Positions 1 through 9,278 of a DNA stretch of 60,373 bases are shown piece after piece. A program made the position numbers and the translations under genes. Under the pieces are notes generated by a model. That model saw nothing but the letters and a program-made list of their open reading frames with translations, was not told the origin of the DNA and did not search any database. The stretch comes from an uncultured Erysipelotrichaceae bacterium (GTDB taxonomy: Bacteria > Bacillota_I > Bacilli_A > Erysipelotrichales > Erysipelotrichaceae). Each line of letters starts with the position of its first letter. The first letter of the stretch is position 1. The stretch is taken from contig CASEPS010000008.1 of the NCBI GenBank assembly GCA_949289855.1, positions 1 to 60,373 of the forward strand, given 5' to 3'.

Positions 1-97
1 TGGACATTGTGTAAGACACTGCGTTGTGAGAAATCGCAGCCAGTGCAGTAGTGGTTGAAGCAGGAAGCTCCGACTTCTATAAGTCGGAGTAGTTCAC
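1..97 (+). mobile_element. Right end of an IS200/IS605-family element
   Basis: A perfect 9-bp inverted repeat, CTCCGACTT at 68-76 and AAGTCGGAG at 81-89 with a CTAT loop, is followed by TAGTTCACC. This is the usual look of the subterminal hairpin at the right end of IS200/IS605 (TnpB-carrying) elements. The upstream bases show no intact reading frame, so only the tail of the element lies in the window. The exact cleavage point (about 97) is inferred. Confidence 0.65.
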
Positions 98-1011
98 CAG
101 AAGATGTTTCTTCTCTGATTGCATCTATGGAAGAAACTGTTACCACAATGCAGACAATAGAAGAAAATGGCATGGATCAGAAGCTTTGGCCAAGTGATCT
201 GAATGAGCAATATTCTGCTCTCAGCAGCCGCATGGAGAATATTATTGCGGCTGCAGGAGATTTTGTGGAAGATTCTGCTGTATGGAATACCTATGCAGCT
301 GCTGTAACAGAAAAGAAGGCATTGGTACAGGAAGCTGAAACTGCGCTCAGTACAGCAGAACAGGCACTTACAGACGCAACCGCTGCTTATGAAAGTGCAT
401 GTGTCATTAATGTACCGGTTAATGAAGATGTTGCAAATATTGAGAATGCAAAACCGGGAGAAACAGTTGATTTGAATACAACTGAGATTACCAATGAAGT
501 TCTTACCAGTGCAAAAGAACATCAGGTGTTATTGGAAATCACAGGAAATGGATATGTATGGCGTATTGATGCAACAACAGTAGAAGGTGAGGTGACAGAA
601 CCGGTAAATCTTTCTGTTGACAGACACACTAAATCAATTCCAACAGATCTGATTCAAAAGACAGCTGGAGAAAACAGTTACTATGAATTTGCAATTGTCC
701 ATGATGGTGATTTTGGATTTGATGCAGTACTTAGCTTCTTTACAGATATAAAGCATAGTGGAAAGACTGCAGAATTGTATCATTACGAGAATGAAGCACT
801 GAAGAAAGTCTCTGAGATAACAGTGGATAAAGAAGGTTATGCAACATTTACCCAGGATCATGCGTCTTCTTATGTCATTGTCATTAAAGAACCAAAGAAA
901 GATGCCCTTCCAGACACTGGTGCTGGTAAGCTCCCAGTTGGAATGGTATTTGTCTGTGGTATTTCAGGAGCACTTGCTTTGGTGCTGATGAAAAAGAGAA
1001 AAGAAGCCTGA
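98..1011 (+). pseudogene. LPXTG surface protein, 5' end lost to an IS element
   Basis: The open frame enters from the IS end and encodes about 300 residues of a cell-wall surface protein. Residues from about base 230 to 400 form an Ala/Glu-rich coiled stretch typical of stalk regions. The middle is a beta-rich domain of unknown type. The C-terminus has the sortase signal LPDTGAGKLP, a hydrophobic segment (VGMVFVCGISGALALVLM) and a KKRK tail, so the product would be covalently attached to peptidoglycan. No signal peptide and no start codon with a ribosome binding site are present; the N-terminal part was presumably separated by the IS insertion. An internal ATG at 127 has no convincing Shine-Dalgarno sequence. 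I call it a truncated gene; whether it is expressed from an IS-borne promoter cannot be told. Confidence 0.75.
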
Positions 1012-1031
1012 ATAGAAGATGATGTGAATTG

Positions 1032-1065
1032 GTGAAACCGGATTATGTGTCTTGTTTCACTTTTT
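1032..1065 (+). terminator. Terminator after the LPXTG fragment
   Basis: GTGAAAC (1032-1038) pairs with GTTTCAC (1054-1060) and is followed by TTTTTC. It lies 20 bases after the stop of the surface-protein fragment. Confidence 0.6.
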
Positions 1066-1149
1066 CTTCAGGATGCCTGAATACATCAAAGAGGCATGGT
1101 AGCACTCGAAATGGCACTCGAAAATAGTGATGAATTTGTTTTGGAAATA

Positions 1150-1182
1150 GAAAATCTGATAGTCTTTGGTGGTTATCAGATT
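1150..1182 (-). terminator. Terminator of the aarF-like gene
   Basis: AATCTGATA and TATCAGATT form a 9-bp stem. Read on the minus strand the hairpin is followed by TTCTATTT, just after the stop of the UbiB-family gene. Confidence 0.55.
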
Positions 1183-1188
1183 CTTTGT

Positions 1189-2826
1189 CTATCCATTGTT
1201 TGTTTTCTTCTTTTTCTTTGGTTTAACTTTCTGGTAGATGTAACGAATGATAAGGAATGAACTGACAAGACATGCAAAGAAGTAACCTGCTGCCCCTAAT
1301 AGTGGTATACCTAGTATCTTTGGCTGCATGTCTGTCAGACAGATAATACTTGAAGCAATCAGTAATGCTGCTATACAGACACCGATGACAATGTTGCGTA
1401 CAGCACTATGAATCAGTTCTGTGAAGTTATCGGCTGAGTGCAGGGAAATCTGCACATTGCTCTGTCCTTTGAGGTGTTCCTTTAATACATCTGCTGTAAG
1501 TGATGGTATTTCACTGCCTTTGGAGAAGGAACGGAACAGTGTATGGGAAAGCTTCTGCAGTTCTTTGTTCCAGTCAATGTTTTCCAGAAGGTTTTCACTG
1601 ACTCTTGTAGAAGCTATTTCGAACATATTGATGTCTGGGCTGATGACTGTTAAAACACCTTCCACATGGGCAAGTCCTCTTGCCAGCATCGTAAAGCCAT
1701 GTGGCATGCGGATGTTGTTTGCCTTCATGATTTCCATCAATGATTCCATGCAGTCGGCGATGGATATGCTGCCCATTGACGCATCCGCATATTCATCGAT
1801 GAATTTCTTGAGATCTTTATAGAGCTGGACACGGTCTGGTTTGGCGGTGAATTCACCAAGGTCAAGCACAGCACTTTCAATCATGGTGACATCGCGCAAA
1901 GCAATGCCTCTTACCCCTTTGACAATGAGTCTGCGGTCACGTTCTGTGAGTCTGCCCATCATGCCCATGTCAATCCAGACAATCTTTCCATCTTTGATTT
2001 TGACATTTCCAGGATGTGGATCGGCATGGAAGAAACCATTGTCCATGACCTGGCGGATGAAACTGTTGGCAAATTTGGAACCAATTTCATTCAGGTCATA
2101 ACCATTTTCAAGTAATGATTTCGTATCATCGATGGCAAAACCATCGATATATTCCATGACAAGCACTTTCTTTGTGCAATATTGCCGGTAAAGACGGGGA
2201 GAGGTGACATAGTTCACATCTCTGTTGTCTCTGGCAAATTCTTCCATGTTTTCTGCTTCCTGCAGAAAATCCATTTCCTGCTGGGCAACACTCCACATTT
2301 CATCCAGCACCATGTCAAGGTCGACAACATTTTTAAAGTTGCGGATAGATGGCATCAGTTTCACAAGCTGGTGGAGAAGGCTGATGTCACGTGACATCGT
2401 TTCATAGATGCCTTCTCTTTGTACTTTGATGATGACTTCATCACCATCTCTCAGGATGGCATGGTGTACCTGGGCAATAGAAGCAGAACCAAGTGGTTCC
2501 GGATCAATGGATTGAAAAAAGGCAGCCCACTCAGTACCATACTCTTTTGTTAAAACCTGTTTTACTGTTTCAAAAGCCATTGGTCTGACTTCAGAATTGA
2601 GTTTTAACAATTCATCGCAATAGCGACGGGGAAGAATATCGGAATGCAGAGACATGATCTGTCCGAGTTTGATAAAAGTAGGACCGAGTTCTTCCAGTAT
2701 GATTCTCAGTTTTGCCGGGCTTATGCCTCTTGTGATTTTATTGCGCGATAAAACCTGGCGGATCTCTTTCAGCCGTGACCCGCCAGAAGTTGTGTTTTCA
2801 GGAGTTTTATTCTCCCGGTTGCTCAT
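1189..2826 (-). CDS. UbiB/AarF (ABC1) family protein kinase-like protein
   Basis: A 545-residue member of the ABC1/ADCK/UbiB family, atypical kinases linked to isoprenoid lipid (quinone) metabolism in other bacteria. Visible motifs in order: the family-specific KxGQ segment (FIKLGQIM) near residue 52, an Ala-rich nucleotide loop ([10 protein letters not shown]) near 112-121, the Lys strand (VIIKVQ), the hinge LVMEYIDG, the catalytic loop HADPHPGN, and a metal site written DMGMMG in place of the usual DFG. Two transmembrane segments end the protein, as expected for the family. The start ATG follows GAGGAAG and overlaps the stop of the upstream small gene (ATGA), so the two are translationally coupled. 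The substrate is unknown; kinase or ATPase activity is inferred from the family. Confidence 0.85.
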   Translation of the reverse strand: MSNRENKTPENTTSGGSRLKEIRQVLSRNKITRGISPAKLRIILEELGPTFIKLGQIMSLHSDILPRRYCDELLKLNSEVRPMAFETVKQVLTKEYGTEWAAFFQSIDPEPLGSASIAQVHHAILRDGDEVIIKVQREGIYETMSRDISLLHQLVKLMPSIRNFKNVVDLDMVLDEMWSVAQQEMDFLQEAENMEEFARDNRDVNYVTSPRLYRQYCTKKVLVMEYIDGFAIDDTKSLLENGYDLNEIGSKFANSFIRQVMDNGFFHADPHPGNVKIKDGKIVWIDMGMMGRLTERDRRLIVKGVRGIALRDVTMIESAVLDLGEFTAKPDRVQLYKDLKKFIDEYADASMGSISIADCMESLMEIMKANNIRMPHGFTMLARGLAHVEGVLTVISPDINMFEIASTRVSENLLENIDWNKELQKLSHTLFRSFSKGSEIPSLTADVLKEHLKGQSNVQISLHSADNFTELIHSAVRNIVIGVCIAALLIASSIICLTDMQPKILGIPLLGAAGYFFACLVSSFLIIRYIYQKVKPKKKKKTNNG

Positions 2827-3104
2827 TCTTCCTCACAATCTGTTTCTTCTTCATTGAGTTCTTTTTTGAGCTGTTCCTTTTCTTCAGGAGAAAGATTCTT
2901 CACAAAGCTGGAAATATCTTTCTTTTCAGCATGATACTCAGCAGCTTTATGCTTCAGTTCCTGGTTGATGGCTTTGCCTTTTTCAACTGCTTCAGCACCC
3001 TTGTTGATGAGGGTGTCCGCAACTTCTCCTGTCTTTTCGACCACAATAGCTGCAGCACCTATACCTGCAAAGAAAATGTTTTTGATTCCGTCTTTAACAT
3101 CCAT
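2823..3104 (-). CDS. Small phasin-like helical protein upstream of aarF
   Basis: A 93-residue protein starting at the ATG preceded by GGAGGTAAATATC; an upstream in-frame ATG lacks a good ribosome binding site. Residues 8-25 are Gly/Ala-rich and hydrophobic, and the remainder is highly charged and predicted helical, ending in an acidic tail (EEETDCEEE). Small proteins of this type, sometimes called phasin-like, are often encoded next to UbiB/AarF genes in Firmicutes. The 4-bp overlap with the kinase gene supports a joint function, perhaps as a membrane-associated partner, but this is inference. Confidence 0.75.
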   Translation of the reverse strand: MDVKDGIKNIFFAGIGAAAIVVEKTGEVADTLINKGAEAVEKGKAINQELKHKAAEYHAEKKDISSFVKNLSPEEKEQLKKELNEEETDCEEE

Positions 3105-3117
3105 GATATTTACCTCC

Positions 3118-3131
3118 ATGACATATGTCAT
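3118..3131. promoter_or_regulatory. 14-bp perfect palindrome before the phasin-like gene
   Basis: ATGACATATGTCAT lies between a minus-strand -10-like TATACT (about 3145) and the ribosome binding site of the phasin-like/aarF operon. It could be an operator or a short leader hairpin; no regulator is identified. Confidence 0.4.
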
Positions 3132-3265
3132 TTATCTGCTTTAAGTATAGCGTTTTTGGAAAAGAAGTTCACTTGTCATGTATACAAATTGTGATATTTG
3201 GTGGCATGCAAGGGGTGAAACATGTGTGAAAATATGTGAAATGGCTGGGAAATAATATTGCACGC

Positions 3266-3294
3266 TTGATTTATCTTGTTTACGCACGTAAAAT
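3266..3294 (+). promoter_or_regulatory. Promoter of the membrane lysozyme gene
   Basis: TTGATT (3266-3271) and TAAAAT (3289-3294) are separated by 17 bases. Downstream, CCGGTT (3305-3310) and AACCGG (3319-3324) can form a small leader hairpin before the ribosome binding site AGAGGGGG. Confidence 0.55.
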
Positions 3295-3353
3295 GGGCAT
3301 AAATCCGGTTTTTGAAACAACCGGTATGTACGAATGAAAGAGGGGGATGCTGA

Positions 3354-5000
3354 ATGAGTGAGAGCGCAATGAGGATGAACGGACCATTCTCCAGTGAAGC
3401 ATTTGCAAAACTGGATGTGAACCGTATGAGTGTACCGGAGCTTGCAAGAGGCATCCGTAAAGGGGATAAGGCATGCATGATCAGAATGTATACACTGCTT
3501 CATGATGACCTGCTTGCCATTGCCCGTAAGACCATTGAAAGTGCAAGACAGGCGGAACTGATTGTCCGCAAGACATTTTCAGAGGTTTTGAACAATTATG
3601 AAAACATCGATCCGGATCTTTTCGAACTGAATCTGATCCAGGTTCTGGATGAAAATACAAGAAAAGAAGATATTTACAATACATACACGATCAAGACGAT
3701 CAGAAACAACAATGAGACGCTTGTTGAATCACTGAAGGCACGTGCTGTTCCGGCAAAGCTTGAAACAAAGACAGAAGAAAGTGCTGTTTCACTGACAGCA
3801 TTTGCGGATGCGGCAGCTCTTGAAAGTGATGTTCCATTAACAGATTATGCGGATGCGGCTGAAGATACTTCGGTTATTGCAGAAGAAAAGAAACATGCTT
3901 CAAAGACATTGTCTATTCCTTTGATCCTTGGTTCAGCAGCTGCGATTGCGACCGCTGGTGTAGCACATGCGGCTTACCAGCACGAAGAAGCAAGAAAGAG
4001 AGATCTTTCCTATACACAGATGATGGATGCCCTTGGCATTAGCTTTGTCAAAGATGAAGCTGGTCATGAAGTGCGTGAGTTTGAATATACACCGGGTGCT
4101 TTGAAGAATGTGGATGAACTGGTGGCAGATCATAGTGGTACGCTTGCCACAAATACAGATGCTCTGGATTTGTCTAAGACAGGTTCCTTCCTTGTCAACT
4201 ACACCCTCAGCAATACCGACAGCTATGGGCAGCAGGGCTATACATCCGTACAGCGCAACTATGTGGTCAAAGATACCCAGATGCCTGTGATTCATATGGC
4301 AGTCGATTCTGTTTCCATTCAGGAAGGGGAAGGTTTTGATCCACTTTCTGTTGTCTCTCAGGTAACGGATCCGGCAGATGGTGAACTGATGCGTGTCGAT
4401 GCTGCGCCTGAGGCACTAGTGGACGATGCTTCTGGCAGAATGTATGAAACAGGCTGGTATACCGTAACAAGCAATGTGGATGTCAATACCCCTGGCAGTT
4501 ACAATGTCACAGTACATGCAGTGGACAACCATGGCAATGTGAGCGATGCCAATGTGCCGGTCACTGTCAATGCCAAGCCAAGATACAGAACAGTAAGTGT
4601 CAACACATCAGAAAATGCCGCATGGATTTATAACTTCCTGACAGGTTCAGGTTTTACAAAAGCTGCTACAGCTGGTATTCTTGCCAACATCCAGATTGAA
4701 TCCAGTTTCAACCCGACAGCAGGTTCCAGTTATTATGGACTCTGCCAGTGGGGTGGTGGCCGTGCCAGCAACCTTGTTGCCTTCTGTGCAGCCAATGGCT
4801 ATTCTTCTGACAGCGTAGAAGGTCAGATCCGTTTCATGATCAGTGAAATGGGTGGAGGCTTGATTTCTGAAATGAATGCCTGTGAAGATTCCGCTAATGG
4901 TGCTGCCCAGGCAGGTTACATCTTCCGGACAAAGTTTGAACGCTCAGCCGGACTCAACAATGTTGAATCCATCGCCGCAAGCTTCTACAATGCGTATTAA
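3354..5000 (+). CDS. Membrane-anchored phage-tail-type lysozyme with sigma-like N-terminus
   Basis: A 548-residue multidomain protein. Residues about 26-110 resemble sigma-70 region 2 of ECF sigma factors (ELARGIRKGDKACMIRMYTL, then AELIVRKTFSEVLNN), but no region 4 follows. A Lys-flanked transmembrane segment spans about 185-208. The extracellular part has Ig/cadherin-like beta domains (about 220-400) and a C-terminal phage tail lysozyme domain (about 418-548) recognisable by AAWIYNFLTGSGFTKAATAG, the Glu in NIQIESSFNP, and YGLCQWGGGR. The start ATG follows AGAGGGGGATGCTGA. Peptidoglycan cleavage at the cell surface is inferred from the lysozyme domain; the cytoplasmic sigma-like domain suggests coupling to gene expression or simply a reused fold. 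Stand-alone gene with its own promoter and terminator. Confidence 0.8.
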   Translation: MSESAMRMNGPFSSEAFAKLDVNRMSVPELARGIRKGDKACMIRMYTLLHDDLLAIARKTIESARQAELIVRKTFSEVLNNYENIDPDLFELNLIQVLDENTRKEDIYNTYTIKTIRNNNETLVESLKARAVPAKLETKTEESAVSLTAFADAAALESDVPLTDYADAAEDTSVIAEEKKHASKTLSIPLILGSAAAIATAGVAHAAYQHEEARKRDLSYTQMMDALGISFVKDEAGHEVREFEYTPGALKNVDELVADHSGTLATNTDALDLSKTGSFLVNYTLSNTDSYGQQGYTSVQRNYVVKDTQMPVIHMAVDSVSIQEGEGFDPLSVVSQVTDPADGELMRVDAAPEALVDDASGRMYETGWYTVTSNVDVNTPGSYNVTVHAVDNHGNVSDANVPVTVNAKPRYRTVSVNTSENAAWIYNFLTGSGFTKAATAGILANIQIESSFNPTAGSSYYGLCQWGGGRASNLVAFCAANGYSSDSVEGQIRFMISEMGGGLISEMNACEDSANGAAQAGYIFRTKFERSAGLNNVESIAASFYNAY

Positions 5001-5004
5001 GTAT

Positions 5005-5032
5005 GAGAGATCCGTCAATCGGGTCTCTTTTT
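5005..5032 (+). terminator. Terminator of the lysozyme gene
   Basis: GAGATCC and GGGTCTC (with one G-T pair) form the stem and are followed by TTTTT, directly after the lysozyme stop. Confidence 0.65.
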
Positions 5033-5036
5033 GCGT

Positions 5037-5042
5037 TATGAT
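5037..5042 (+). promoter_or_regulatory. -10 box six bases before the ATG (leaderless candidate)
   Basis: TATGAT at 5037-5042 is followed by six bases and then ATG at 5049. No Shine-Dalgarno sequence lies between the preceding terminator and this ATG, so transcription would start at or next to the start codon. Confidence 0.5.
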
Positions 5043-5048
5043 AATGTC

Positions 5049-5717
5049 ATGAAAACGATTCGTACACAAAGTGATCTTGAAGAAGTAATACAGGAAGTTG
5101 GTTTTCTTCCTTTATTTAAAAACGCCGTACGTGGTTTGTCAGTAGAAGAACTGTGTGATCCATCATACTGGTTTACGGACAAGGAAGGTCCATGGGAATG
5201 GAAAGGGAAAATAGCTGTGAATGGTACATGTGCCTATGGCAAATTCTTCCGCCGCGCTGCTGGTTTTGTGAGCCTTGACTGGTGGCCTGACTTCGTCAAC
5301 TACCGCCGGGATGGCTATGACTTTGACAGCCGATGTGATGAAGGACTTGTACAATATCCCGACATGACGCTATACAACATGGTGGAAAAAAAGAAAGCAA
5401 TCACAACCCCTGACCTCAAGGCCTTATGTGGGTATGGTGGAAAAGATGGCTTCAAGGGTTTTGAGACCATCATGACAAGACTGCAGATGCAGACATATGT
5501 CATCATCCGTTCCTTCCCATATGCCATGGATAAACAGGGAAAGGAATATGGCTGGGGTATTACCCAGTACACAACACCAGAGCTGCATCTTGGCAGGACG
5601 CTGACAAGAAGTGCCTATCGGCGTGATCCTGCAAAGTCTTTTGAAAGAATGGTGCAGCATCTTTTATCTGTATGGCCTGAGGCATCTGAGAAAGATGTGC
5701 GGAAATTATTGCGATAG
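5049..5717 (+). CDS. AlkZ-related protein (uncharacterised)
   Basis: A 222-residue protein rich in aromatic residues, with signature stretches GPWEWKGKIA, AYGKFFRRAAGF, WWPDFVNYRRDGYDFD and KGFETIMTRLQMQTYV. I recall similar Firmicutes proteins being annotated as AlkZ-related, i.e. distant relatives of the winged-helix DNA glycosylases AlkZ/YcaQ; this is from memory and not verified. An upstream TTG at 5031 is in frame but lies inside the terminator and -10 region, so ATG 5049 is the better start, giving an apparently leaderless gene. A DNA-repair role is possible but unproven. Confidence 0.7.
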   Translation: MKTIRTQSDLEEVIQEVGFLPLFKNAVRGLSVEELCDPSYWFTDKEGPWEWKGKIAVNGTCAYGKFFRRAAGFVSLDWWPDFVNYRRDGYDFDSRCDEGLVQYPDMTLYNMVEKKKAITTPDLKALCGYGGKDGFKGFETIMTRLQMQTYVIIRSFPYAMDKQGKEYGWGITQYTTPELHLGRTLTRSAYRRDPAKSFERMVQHLLSVWPEASEKDVRKLLR

Positions 5718-5770
5718 TGTGAGGAAGCAGGTCTATGACCTGTTTCTTTTGCATATATGAAACTGTCTGG

Positions 5771-5776
5771 TATGAT
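5771..5776 (+). promoter_or_regulatory. -10 box of the ABC exporter operon
   Basis: TATGAT at 5771-5776 lies 24 bases before the ATG at 5801, leaving room for the ribosome binding site AAAGGGGA. No strong -35 is visible. Confidence 0.35.
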
Positions 5777-5800
5777 GGAAAACAGAAAAAGGGGAAGCAC

Positions 5801-7525
5801 ATGAAAAATCTGTTGAAATATATGAAGGGGTATGAATGGCAGAGCATCCTTGCACCATTGTTCAAACTCCTTGAAGCATTTTTTGATCTTCTGGTGCCAT
5901 TGTTTGTTGCCAATATCATCAACCGTGGCATAACAGAAGAAAACTACGGCTATATCATTGGTCAATTTGGTATTCTCATACTGCTTGCATTGATCGGGCT
6001 TGTCTGCAGTATTACCGCACAGTACTTTGCGGCAAGGGCAAGTGTGGGCTTTTCCACAAAGCTCAGACAATCTCTGTTTGACCATATCCAGCACTTATCT
6101 TCTGCCCAGCTTGAGAAAGTGGGTACAGCTACGCTGATTACCCGCATTACTTCAGATGTCAACCAGGTACAGAATGGCATCAATATGGCATTGCGTCTTT
6201 TGCTGCGGAGTCCGTTTATTGTCTTTGGGGCAATGATCATGGCATTTACCATTGATGTACCTTCTGCTTTGATCTTTGCCGGTGTAATTCCCATCCTGCT
6301 TGTGGTTGTGTTTTTCATCATGCTCATGAGCATTCCGATGTTCAAACGGGTACAGCAGAAACTCGATGATGTGCTGCATCTGACAAGACAGAATCTGACA
6401 GGGGTCAGGGTGATCCGGGCATTCTGCAGAGAAAAAGAAGCTGTTGCGGAATTTGACAAAGACAACAATGCCCTGTTGAAGCTGAATGAAAAAGTCGGAC
6501 TGCTCTCTGCCTTCATGAACCCATTGACCTATGCCATCATCAATATTGCGACGATTCTGCTCATCCAGAATGGTGCACTCAGAGTAAGCGCTGGGGCACT
6601 TTCCCAGGGTGATGTTGTTGCTTTGTATAACTACATGGCACAAATTGTTGTAGAACTGATAAAGCTTGCCTCTTTGATCATTACCATTGACAAGTCCCTT
6701 GCCTGTGCAGGACGTGTATCCGCAATATTAAAGATGGAAGAAGAAATGCATTATGGTAGAGAAGAAAACAAACAGGATGAAACTGTTGCGATTGCTTTTG
6801 CGCATGTGACATTTACGTATGAAGGTTCCTCTGCACCTTCACTGGAAGATATTTCCTTTACATTAGACAAAGGCAAAACGCTTGGTATCATTGGTGGTAC
6901 AGGCAGTGGCAAGTCCACACTTGCCGCATTGATCATGCGCTATTATGACCGGGATACAGGTGACATCCAATTGTTTGGAAGAGATATCAAAGACTATACA
7001 GAGCCGTTTCTGCACAAGCTTTGTGCCATTGTTCCCCAGCATGCGGTATTGTTTCATGGAACGATACGCGACAATCTCTGCTTTGGCAATGAAAAGGCAG
7101 ATGATGCAGAAATCTATGCGGCATTGGACATAGCCCAGGCAAGAGAGGTTGTAGAAGGCAAGGCAGGAAAGCTGGATTTTGTGGTAGAACAAAATGGCAG
7201 TAATCTGTCTGGTGGACAGAAACAGCGATTGACGATTGCCCGTGCCCTTGTGGCAAAGTCAGATATTGTCATACTGGATGATAGCTCCAGCGCATTGGAT
7301 TTTGCGACAGATGCGGCGTTACGCAAGGCATTGCGTACCCTTGATTCCACAACGGTCATCATTTCGCAAAGGGCATCTGCAGTCATGCATGCGGATGAAA
7401 TTCTTGTTCTGGACGATGGAAAACTGGTTGGAAAGGGTACACATGACAGCCTGCTGTCCACATGTGAAGTCTATCAGGAAATCGTAGCTTCCCAGTTCAG
7501 GGAAAAGGAGGTGTGCCATGCATAA
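5801..7525 (+). CDS. ABC exporter half-transporter, degenerate ATPase site subunit
   Basis: A 574-residue fused membrane/ATPase subunit. Six transmembrane helices occupy roughly residues 15-300, followed by a nucleotide-binding domain with Walker A GGTGSGKST, Q-loop region, signature LSGGQKQR and Walker B VILDDSSSALD. The residue after the Walker B Asp is Asp instead of the catalytic Glu, and the H-loop position reads SQRAS, without the usual His. This marks it as the degenerate-site partner of a heterodimeric exporter such as LmrC, BmrC or TM287. The start at ATG 5801 follows AAAGGGGA; the longer frame upstream lacks this. The stop overlaps the next gene by 8 bases. Probable function: export of drugs or lipids together with the next gene. 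Confidence 0.9.
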   Translation: MKNLLKYMKGYEWQSILAPLFKLLEAFFDLLVPLFVANIINRGITEENYGYIIGQFGILILLALIGLVCSITAQYFAARASVGFSTKLRQSLFDHIQHLSSAQLEKVGTATLITRITSDVNQVQNGINMALRLLLRSPFIVFGAMIMAFTIDVPSALIFAGVIPILLVVVFFIMLMSIPMFKRVQQKLDDVLHLTRQNLTGVRVIRAFCREKEAVAEFDKDNNALLKLNEKVGLLSAFMNPLTYAIINIATILLIQNGALRVSAGALSQGDVVALYNYMAQIVVELIKLASLIITIDKSLACAGRVSAILKMEEEMHYGREENKQDETVAIAFAHVTFTYEGSSAPSLEDISFTLDKGKTLGIIGGTGSGKSTLAALIMRYYDRDTGDIQLFGRDIKDYTEPFLHKLCAIVPQHAVLFHGTIRDNLCFGNEKADDAEIYAALDIAQAREVVEGKAGKLDFVVEQNGSNLSGGQKQRLTIARALVAKSDIVILDDSSSALDFATDAALRKALRTLDSTTVIISQRASAVMHADEILVLDDGKLVGKGTHDSLLSTCEVYQEIVASQFREKEVCHA

Positions 7526-9260
7526 CACAGGTTCCTCTTTTGCAACATTTCACAAAGTAATGCGCTATATTGGCAGATACCGCTTTCTGCTTGCCATCAG
7601 TATCGTACTCTCCGCTTTGACAGTCGTATTGACATTATATGTACCTGTTCTTTTTGGTGATGCAATTGACTGTATTGTGGAAGAAGGTAGTGTCGACTTT
7701 GAGAGAATGGGGAAGTATCTTCTTCTGATTTGCATTCTCGTTATTGTGACTGCTGTTTTGACATGGTTCATGAATCTTATCAATAACCGTGTGACATATT
7801 GCACAATACGCGACATCCGCAAAGATGCCATCCGCAAAATTGAAGTATTGCCATTGAAGTATCTTGATGGACAGAGCACGGGTGACATCGTTGGCAGGGT
7901 GATTGCGGATGCAGACCAGCTGAGCGATGGATTACTGTTAGGATTAACGCAATTGTTCAGTGGGGTTTTAACCATTGTTGTGACATTGTATTTCATGGTC
8001 ACAAAGTCATTTGTCATCACCCTGTTAGTGCTCATCATGACTCCGGTCAGTTTTCTTGTGGCAAGGTTTATTGCGACACGTTCCTATACCATGTTCCGCA
8101 AGCAGACTGATACCAGAGGCAGGGAAACAGCCCTTGTTGAGGAAATGGTTGGTAATATGGATGTTGTCAAGGCCTTTGGTTATGCAAAGCGGGCTTCTGA
8201 GCGCTTTGCAAAGGTGAACGATGAATTGAAGACATATAGTGAAAAAGCGGTCTTTTTTTCCAGTATTACCAATCCTTCCACAAGAGCGGTCAATAGTGTG
8301 ATCTATGCGCTTGTTGCTCTTGTCGGAGCGATTCTTGTCATGCATTCGGGCCTTACCGTTGGTGGATTAACGGTCATGCTTTCCTATGCCAACCAGTATA
8401 TGAAGCCATTCAATGATATTTCTTCGGTTGTCACAGAACTGCAGAATGCCCTTGCCTGTGCATACCGGATATTTGCTTTGTTGGAAGAAGATAGTGAAAC
8501 AGCTGATCCAGAAGAAGAAATGGGTCAGGTGGAAGGTGTGGTGGATATTGACCATGTACAGTTTGGTTATGTAAAGGAAAAACCGGTGATTCATGACTTT
8601 GATGTACATGTGAAAAAAGGTATGAAGATTGCTCTGGTTGGTCCGACAGGCTGTGGCAAGACGACATTGATCAACCTTCTGATGCGCTTCTATGATGTGG
8701 ATGCAGGAACGATCAAAGTGGATGGTAAGGACATTACTGCCGTTTCCCGCCACTCTTTGCGAAAGAACTTCGGCATGGTTTTACAGGATACCTGGCTGAA
8801 GGAAGGAACAATCCGGGAAAATATTACTTTTGGCAAGCCAGAGGCGACCGATGCTGAGATCATTGAAGCCGCAAAGCAGGCCCATAGTTATGCGTTCATC
8901 CGCCGCCTGCCCCATGGTTTTGATACAAAGATCAATGAAGACTCTCTTTCTGCTGGGCAGAAACAGCTGTTATGCATCACAAGAGTGATGCTTGTCAAAC
9001 CACCAGTTCTGATCCTTGATGAAGCGACGTCTTCTATCGATACCCGTACGGAAATGCTGATACAGAAAGCATTTGACCGGCTGATGGCAGGCCGGACAAG
9101 CTTTATTGTTGCCCATCGTCTTTCCACCATACAGAGTGCAGATCTGATACTTGTTATGAAGGATGGAAGAATTATAGAGCGGGGTACACATCAGAGTCTT
9201 CTGGCTGCAGATGGCTTTTATACAAAGCTGTATAATGCACAGTTTTCTGGTGTGGAATAA
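7518..9260 (+). CDS. ABC exporter half-transporter, catalytic subunit
   Basis: A 580-residue type IV (exporter-fold) ABC protein. The N-terminal membrane domain contains the conserved TGDIVGRVIADADQLSDG coupling region. The ATPase domain has Walker A GPTGCGKTT, a shortened signature LSAGQKQ, Walker B VLILDEATSSID with the catalytic Glu, and H-loop VAHRLST. The canonical Walker B plus altered signature is complementary to the upstream subunit, as in LmrCD/BmrCD heterodimers, where one composite ATP site is active. The start ATG follows GGAGGTGTGCC and overlaps the preceding gene. Substrate unknown; multidrug or peptide export is likely. Confidence 0.9.
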   Translation: MHNTGSSFATFHKVMRYIGRYRFLLAISIVLSALTVVLTLYVPVLFGDAIDCIVEEGSVDFERMGKYLLLICILVIVTAVLTWFMNLINNRVTYCTIRDIRKDAIRKIEVLPLKYLDGQSTGDIVGRVIADADQLSDGLLLGLTQLFSGVLTIVVTLYFMVTKSFVITLLVLIMTPVSFLVARFIATRSYTMFRKQTDTRGRETALVEEMVGNMDVVKAFGYAKRASERFAKVNDELKTYSEKAVFFSSITNPSTRAVNSVIYALVALVGAILVMHSGLTVGGLTVMLSYANQYMKPFNDISSVVTELQNALACAYRIFALLEEDSETADPEEEMGQVEGVVDIDHVQFGYVKEKPVIHDFDVHVKKGMKIALVGPTGCGKTTLINLLMRFYDVDAGTIKVDGKDITAVSRHSLRKNFGMVLQDTWLKEGTIRENITFGKPEATDAEIIEAAKQAHSYAFIRRLPHGFDTKINEDSLSAGQKQLLCITRVMLVKPPVLILDEATSSIDTRTEMLIQKAFDRLMAGRTSFIVAHRLSTIQSADLILVMKDGRIIERGTHQSLLAADGFYTKLYNAQFSGVE

Positions 9261-9278
9261 TTGTTGTGGGGAAAGAAA

